From Carnegiea gigantea (taxonomy: Eukaryota > Streptophyta > Magnoliopsida > Caryophyllales > Cactaceae), in contig JAKOGI010000444.1 of NCBI GenBank assembly GCA_029747015.1, positions 470,501 through 534,500 on the forward strand: a DNA stretch of 64,000 nt. Reading direction: 5' to 3'. This document shows positions 58,160-64,000 of this stretch, piece by piece. Positions within the stretch are counted from its first letter, which is position 1. Every line of letters starts with the position of its first letter. Position numbers and translations under genes: made by a program. The notes under the pieces were generated by a model. The model worked only from the letters and a program-made list of their open reading frames with translations, was not told where the DNA came from and made no database searches.

Positions 58160-59935
58160 TTTAAACTACTACTTGTCCTCAAGCAATGCAAAGATTAAAA
58201 GTATTCATAGCCTCCTCAGGATAGATATAGGTAACATTCAAATGGCAAAGCTGATCCAAAGATAGCGCAAAAAGATACAAAGAAATCATTAACAAACAGA
58301 ATAGGGAATGAAATTTTCGAAAACCTTTTTAATTGACCAAAATATCAAACTTGAAAGTAATCTCCACCAAATTGTCAAATACAAGCATTCAATATATGGA
58401 ACAAGCGAAACTAGTGAGGCTGGTAGAACCTCACTATAGTTATGTGTCACTCAGCACTCATGTGTTTGAAATGTTATATACTTATGAAGGTTCTCTCAAA
58501 TCTCAACCTTAGACGCAGATCTACCGTAAGCTTGACAAGATTCTCAAATTCGCCATCACCAAAAATGCAAACACGTTAGAAAATCATGAGGACTTTAATA
58601 GGGTTGTCACTGAGCTAAGGGTAAAGGTACGAGGGGGACAAACGGTTCGGAAATGAGGAGCTATAAGCCATAGACTAAGAGCTAAACAATTCCAATGTGT
58701 CAAACAACATCCTTCTTAAACCTTATCAATTCAGAATAAATCCCCAAATGAAGAGAGAAAGAGTCGAAAATCACAAATAACTTGCATTCCCAACAAGGCT
58801 AACTACTTTCTTCGATTTTTTTCTGTTCTCTTTTCATTTCTTTCCCTTTTTCAAATTTTTTTCTTTTTGTGTTTTTTTTTTGTAAGCACTTATTATTTTT
58901 TTTCCAGAAGGGATAGCCCAGGGGAAAATCCATAACGAACTTTAAATTCCAACTCTTTGCTAAAGTTTGTAGAACAAAACAAGGAATTAATAAATATCTC
59001 ACAACCATGCAATAAACAACCCAATTACTCCACAAGATATCATTCCATCTTACTAACGCCCTATCAAACTTGATGCAAAAGAATAGAACACTCCCATAGC
59101 CTTGGCTTAAAGGTATGAAAAGTATTTGGCCATGGGTTATAATAAGAGGTACAGATCAAGAAAAACGGATACAGACTCAAAGGGGCTAACAAGGGATACA
59201 ATACACAACCAGGGTGGCTATTTGGTCATGGGGTTTAAACAAATCAAAGAAAGAATCGCTTCAATCATATTGCCTAAATACATACGTGAAATGTGATCTT
59301 GAATAAGAATCTAAGCAGGTTCTAGAGAAATGACACCAAGGAAGAGTCACACATGAAAGAAATATAAGACTCATAATGACAAACAGTTTCTGAAGGCTCA
59401 AAGTCTCACGGGACATCTACCAAGGACAAAACTAGCTCACTAGTAAACACATGCCAAAATCTTGTAAAGAGTCATGGGAAAAATCATTTCGTATCTAACA
59501 TGTGGTCAAAACATGAAATTCATTTCGAAAACTCATTTGCAAACATTTTATGCACAATTCAGGTGAATCAAAGGATCAAACTCAACCCAAAAAAGCTACC
59601 AAATCTATAGAGATCATCATCGGAGGATTTTTTTTCCTTTTTTTATAGTTTTTTCCCTCTTTATATGCAGGCTCCTATAAAGAATGCAAACTAAAATGCA
59701 AAAGAAACTAATAAAAGAAAGAAACTAAAATGCAACCTGGAAGAAACCTAAATGCACTTCTAAAACAAAACTAAAACAATCAAAAACTATAAAAACTGCC
59801 ACTAAAAACATATACAAAGCAAAAACACACCAAATAGAAATAGGCATTAGACGCCAAATATAATGATGAATTCTCCCATGTTTGAATCACACATTGCCCT
59901 CAATGTGGGCACATAACAAAAAAGGAAGGGGAGTA
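58160..59935 (-). other. Element E 3' noncoding region with second polypurine module
   Basis: About 1.8 kb without a gene between the env-like ORF and polypurine tract. At 59871-59910 a module (plus TTCTCCCATGTTTGAATCAC) repeats the tract region at 58148-58187. Confidence 0.6.
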
Positions 59936-59949
59936 ACGTAAAACAAGAT

Positions 59950-61219
59950 CAGAGAGGAGGAGGTGGAGGCGGATGGGGTGGTTGGCCACAAGAGATATGT
60001 CAATCTCGCCAGGTTTCTAGACATGGCCTATAGTCTTGGAAATATTGGGTCTGAGAAGGAAGCAACCCATGAATCTCATCGTGGCGCTCTTGGACAAAGT
60101 CCCAAAGAGCGGCACTCGTAGAAGCAACAAACTCTTTGAGGGAAACTTGCTCCTCTTGAATGGACCTAAGGGTGTCTTAGAGGTCAGAATAGTTAACTGG
60201 GGGTGGTTAAGAGGAAGAACGAGGCCTTGCTTGACTAGATCGAGGGGCTGGTTGGTGGGGTGCAGGTTGAACAACCTCCTCATCACCAAGTACCTAATAA
60301 AGGTTGCCTCGGTGAAGAAGGGTGGTGCGATCAACATTAGGAAACGGCAAAAGCCAGCCCCCCGGGTAAATCTAACATAAACGGCCAGCCTCAACTTTAT
60401 AGAAGTTCATAATCTCAAAAGTGGCTTGATCAAGCTGCTTGAACCAGGAAACTCTATCCTTAGGGTTGGGCTCGACACCCAAGAATCTAGCAATAGTAGT
60501 TATATCCCACCAATGACTATCGTACCTTTAATGCTAACAGCAGCGCTATGTAAATGTCTAGCTAAGAATGAACCTGGGTCAAGCTAGTCTCCATCAAGCA
60601 TACAGGATAGAAAACACAACTCAGAAAGTCTCGGGACATTCAGACTATCATGCTGAGCAAACAAAGAACAAGCTGGTACTGTACCTTACACTCCCTGAAA
60701 GTTCACTCCAAAACATATTCAGGCTGAATTCGTAGGGGACTTGACGGTGTGATAAGTCCATACTAGGGGAAAAATCAAAAATACTGTTGAAGGTACCTAA
60801 GTTTAGTTTATACAATCGTCCCAGCAAATAAAACGATATATATCCAGCTTGACATTGAGGCCCTCTAGTGACCTCGACGTGGAGTGTACTAAGGAATTCT
60901 AGGGTTAGGTCCCTATATGTATGCTCTTTAATTTCTAAAAAGTGGCCCATACCACCTCTAGCAAACAACCAATGAATATCATCCAAAATTCCCTACTGGG
61001 CTAATAAATCCTCATTATAATATCTAGTTGCTACAACCATATGTTTATTCAAGTAATTATACCTAGAAACATGATCAGGGTGCGTCAAACTAAGGGAGTG
61101 AGGAGTGTTACCTCTAACACGTGCAACGGTTGATGTTCAGGATGTTCTTGAGGTCAGGGTGGTGCTTGACTTGAAGAACCAACCTCCTTAGTGCTCCTTG
61201 GTCTCTTATTTGGTGTCAT
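59950..61219 (-). pseudogene. Element E Athila env-like ORF
   Basis: The ATG at 61219-61217 opens MTPNKRPRSTKEVGSSSQ. After a stop and shift, 60648-60986 reads GHFLEIKEHTYRDLTLEFLS, then RLYKLNLGTFNSIFDF, resembling the Athila ORF1 (env-like) family. The C-terminal part is readable near 60030-60190 as SIQEEQVSLKEFVASTSAAL. Envelope function is not shown for plants. Frameshifts and stops break it. Confidence 0.75.
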
Positions 61220-62290
61220 TGTTCCAAACTTGAAACAAAAACAAAACTAAAACCAAAAGTAAAAGCTAAAACCTAGAAAATTTAAGAAATTAAATAAAAA
61301 TATGGAAAATAAGAGAGAGAAAAGGATAGTTATGGTGGATGAGAAAAGGTGAGATGAATTTGAAGTAAAAGAAGAAGAAAGAGATGGACTTTAAGGAGAA
61401 AGATGAAAAATTGAGTGAAAGGAAAGGATTTGGTGTGAAAATGATTAGAAATGATCAAAAAATGAGGTGAGATTAGTGAGATTTGGTTATGGAGTTTAAA
61501 GAGAGAAAATAGGGGTAGAGAGAGAGAGTATGTCGGGAGGCTGAAGAAGAAAGGGGGAAGTGAAGAGGCACCATGGTCAAAAACCTAGACCGCGGCCCAT
61601 AGCAGACCACCACGGGCTGTGGGGCTCACCACAGACCGTCCGTGGTGCCTACTGGCATCCGATTTTTTGATTTTTCTGGGTTGGCACCCTACAGCCGTAT
61701 TTCTGGGGTAGTTACCGTGGTGCCAACATTTTATTCATGTATTTTTTTCTCTCTTTTTTTTTTAATTTCGCATATATAACTACAAAAATTAATAAAAATC
61801 AAAACTATAAAAAGGGAAAAGGAAAGAAAGCTTCAGTTGCCTCCCAAGAAGCGCTCTCTTAAGGTCAAGAACTTGACCCTTATCCAAGGCTTGGTTCGGA
61901 TCAGATGGTGTATGGACATTGGCTTTGTCCCGGACCACAAAATCGAACTTATTCAGTTGAAGGTACCATCTTAAAAGTTCTAGCTACAGGTCCTTCATCT
62001 TCATAACTTAGGGCCATAATGCACTGTCTGCATACAAAACAAATGGCTCTTATGGCCCCTTAGACGGGCTATCATCAACTCGTTCAACCCCTACGTCAAA
62101 ATCTGCATCAAAACCTTCCACAGGTGGCATAAAGAGAATAGTTTGTGCAAACCTGCAGTAATCACTCATTGAAGACTCATTAGAAATAGGGGCCTCAACC
62201 TCGGGCTTGTTAGGTGGTATAGGAGCAGCAAACTCCACCTTAACATACCCTTGGTCGGGGTCCTCATAAGAAATCCAGTCAGAATCAGGA
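61220..62290 (-). other. Element E spacer where pol is missing
   Basis: About 1.07 kb. Includes a purine-rich stretch (61280-61560), a C/G-richer block (61570-61730) and the module GTTGCCTCCCAAGAAGCGC near 61842 that follows pol in Athila-type elements. No RT, RNase H or integrase motif on either strand. Confidence 0.75.
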
Positions 62291-62304
62291 GGATCTTCAC
62301 AATT

Positions 62305-62760
62305 TCAGACATCCTCCATATTAATCTTAGGAGAAAGGGGTAATGCATCCAATATAGAAGAATGAGGAGAAAACATGTCCTCCTTCTTACGACTAAACAT
62401 AGCAAAGTGCCCTTCCACCTCAAAAGATACCCGACCCTCTCTTAAATCAATGTGGCAACCAGCTGTTGCGAAAATGGGTCGACCTACAATAATTTGGGCA
62501 TCATCAGTTTCAAGCATATCAACTATAAGGAAGTCCTTCAACACCTAAATATCTCATATATTGACTGGCACATTGTCCAACTTTGCATATAGGTTGCGTC
62601 ACAGAACCATAAGCCAATTGTAAGGAAAAGGGTGCGGATAGCAATGGCCCTAGGTGCAGTTTGTGAAACAAAGAATAGGGCATTATAATGATACTTGCAC
62701 CTAGATCACGTAGACCTCTCTCAATTTCTACCTTTCCTACAATGCAGGGGATAGAAAAAC
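62305..62760 (-). pseudogene. Element E protease
   Basis: Minus strand near 62700 reads GLRDLGASIIIMPYSLFHKL, the active-site region with DLGAS, then LQLAYGSVTQPICKVG. A shift near 62550 leads to 62305-62544: DFLIVDMLETDDAQIIVGRP, then IFATAGCHIDLREGRVS, the C-terminal flap. An acidic tail (62050-62238) follows. The active-site Asp is present; the frame is broken. Confidence 0.82.
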
Positions 62761-63530
62761 TACCTGGGTCAGGGAGCTTAGAGGGAAACTGGTTGGAATC
62801 TCAACAGTGTCATTCTCTTTGAAAACGGCAGTCTTGCCATCATTGTTTCTCTTCTCATAACCAGCCATGATTATCTCCCCATCCTCTTCCATTGGTGCTT
62901 CCTTAAAGTTAGTTAAGTCCTGTTCTTCCTTCCTGGCAACACAGCTACAATGCTCACAAAGGTTAGGTTTAGATTTGCTAGGAAGTCTATCTGAGGGCAT
63001 AGATGAGAAACTAGCTTTTTGGGCAAGTTGGGCTTCTAACATTCTATTATGAGTCGTAAGCACATCGGTCTTTGAGGCTAATTGCTTAATGCACTCATCC
63101 TATTTTTGTTGTACCCTAAGCATATTTTCCATCATTACCTCTAAATTAAACTTTTGGGGCATCTGAGAAGGGAATAGGGGTCTTTGAAAACTGGGGGTAC
63201 TCTGGCATTCATAGGGGGCATAGTCACAATGTTTGGATTCGACCTGTAAGAAAAATTCGGATGATTCTTCCAGCCCAGATTATAGGTATTAGGGTTTGGT
63301 CGGTCTCGGGTTGAAATTTTGAACATAATTAACTTCATTAGGGTCCAAGGAAAAAGGACTCCCAACTTGACAATTTAGAGTTATATGCTTAATTGAATCA
63401 CAAATTTCACGATGGGAAGGGGCACTAGAGTTCACAACATTAACATTCATTTGGTCCAGTCTATGAGTTATGACATCTACTTTAGCAGTAAGTAAAGTAA
63501 TTGCATCAACTTCATGCTTACCTCCAACTG
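62737..63530 (-). pseudogene. Element E gag C-terminal part
   Basis: 63141-63365 contains RPNPNTYNLGWKNHPNFSYR, the Gag C-terminal block seen in A and B. 62737-63063 (MLTTHNRMLEAQLAQKASFS, then LPSKSKPNLCEHCSCVARKE) is the coiled-coil-like and Cys-containing link toward protease. Frames are shifted relative to each other. Confidence 0.75.
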
Positions 63531-63558
63531 GCTTGGGTTCAGTTCGTTTAGTGGACCA

Positions 63559-64000
63559 TTAGAAGTTGTTAAGCGATATCTCCTCGATCAGATTATAGGC
63601 TTCATCCTCAGTCTTGCTCATCAAAGTTCCTCCTACCGCCGCATCAATAGTGGATCTTATAGATCGGGTCACACTATTATAAAAGGCTTGGATTATCATC
63701 CAATGCTGAAGACCATGATGGGGGCACAAACTTAACAGATCTTTAAAATGCTCCCAGACTTCATAGAGCGTCTCGTCATCTCTTTGCAGAAAGTTGGTGA
63801 TCTGATATCTTAGGCTCACTGTTTTGCTTAGAGGCAAGAACTTAGCGAGGAATGCTCTTGTCAACTCATCCCAGATGATTATGCATCCAGTAGGCAAAGA
63901 GTCCAACCAAGCCCTTGCTTTATCCCTCAATGAGAAAGGGAATAAGCATAGCCAAATCGCATCACTAGAGACTCCATTTAATTTCAGCATATCACACACC
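63559..64000 (-). CDS. Element E gag, capsid-like domain (partial at window edge)
   Basis: 146 open codons: LFPFSLRDKARAWLDSLPTG, WDELTRAFLAKFLPLSKTVS, LYEVWEHFKDLLSLCPHHGL and AAVGGTLMSKTEDEAYNLIE. This is the retrotransposon Gag domain of Athila-type elements. It runs off the right edge, so start and N terminus are unseen. The domain is uninterrupted here, unlike Gag of A and B, suggesting a younger insertion. Confidence 0.85.
   Translation of the reverse strand, partial: VCDMLKLNGVSSDAIWLCLFPFSLRDKARAWLDSLPTGCIIIWDELTRAFLAKFLPLSKTVSLRYQITNFLQRDDETLYEVWEHFKDLLSLCPHHGLQHWMIIQAFYNSVTRSIRSTIDAAVGGTLMSKTEDEAYNLIEEISLNNF

Larger units (their letters stand above)
56869..64000 (-). mobile_element. 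Element E: Athila-type Ty3/gypsy, pol-less, truncated by window edge
   Basis: A 3' LTR (56869-58147), polypurine tract, env-like ORF, protease and gag lie on the minus strand. RT, RNase H and integrase are absent between protease (ends near 62300) and env-like ORF (starts 61219). The 5' LTR would lie beyond 64000. The env-like ORF after the place of pol fits Athila. The element is either an internal deletion or a non-autonomous family. Confidence 0.82.

Overview
The window is plant nuclear DNA from repeat-rich heterochromatin, probably a large angiosperm genome. I found no host protein-coding gene, rRNA, tRNA or CRISPR array. Nearly everything recognisable is LTR retrotransposon: three Ty3/gypsy elements on the minus strand, one Ty3/gypsy chromovirus on the plus strand, one Ty1/copia element on the plus strand, older copia remnants, and two small DNA transposons nested inside one of the gypsy elements. 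The plant-type tRNA-Asp and initiator tRNA-Met primer sites, the long LTRs, the Sirevirus-like env-like ORF and the Athila env-like ORF all point to a plant.

Layout. 1-2470: AT-rich, unassigned. 2471-14551: element A, an Athila-like gypsy (minus) with 1.8 kb LTRs, a tRNA-Asp primer site and decayed gag-PR-RT-RH-IN. An 827 bp TIR element (7484-8310) splits RT from RNase H, and a 334 bp hAT-like MITE (14205-14538) sits in the 5' LTR. 14557-18340: unassigned sequence ending in a copia-type polypurine tract and LTR start (18341-19365). 19366-28206: element B, a second Athila-like gypsy (minus). 28207-30407: copia LTR-like and unassigned sequence. 30408-40541: element C, a SIRE/Maximus-like copia (plus) with 1.6 kb near-identical LTRs, a perfect AGTAT target duplication, gag, PR, IN, RT, RH and an env-like ORF. 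40713-53075: element D, a Tekay/Del-like chromovirus (plus) with 3 kb LTRs, a perfect TAAGG duplication, an extra acidic ORF before gag, and a chromodomain-like tail. 53255-56090: copia remnant (minus). 56869-64000: element E, an Athila-type gypsy (minus) with 3' LTR, env-like ORF, protease and gag but no RT, RNase H or integrase; it runs off the right edge.

Relative age, by eye from LTR divergence: C is youngest (about 2 percent between LTRs), D is intermediate (about 6-7 percent), A and B are older. C and D entered the same ancestral sequence 166 bp apart. No element has a fully open coding region. Damage in D is dominated by C-to-T and G-to-A changes, as expected from deamination of methylated cytosine; damage in C includes several frameshifts.

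The most unusual item is the pre-gag ORF of element D (43956-44928): Cys-containing N-terminal part, strongly acidic repeated tail, no family I recognise. Other points to check are the env-bearing but pol-less element E, the TIR element with 10-bp subterminal arrays, the tandem stem-loops in the D LTRs, the duplicated LTR edge of D, and the repeated polypurine modules in A and E.
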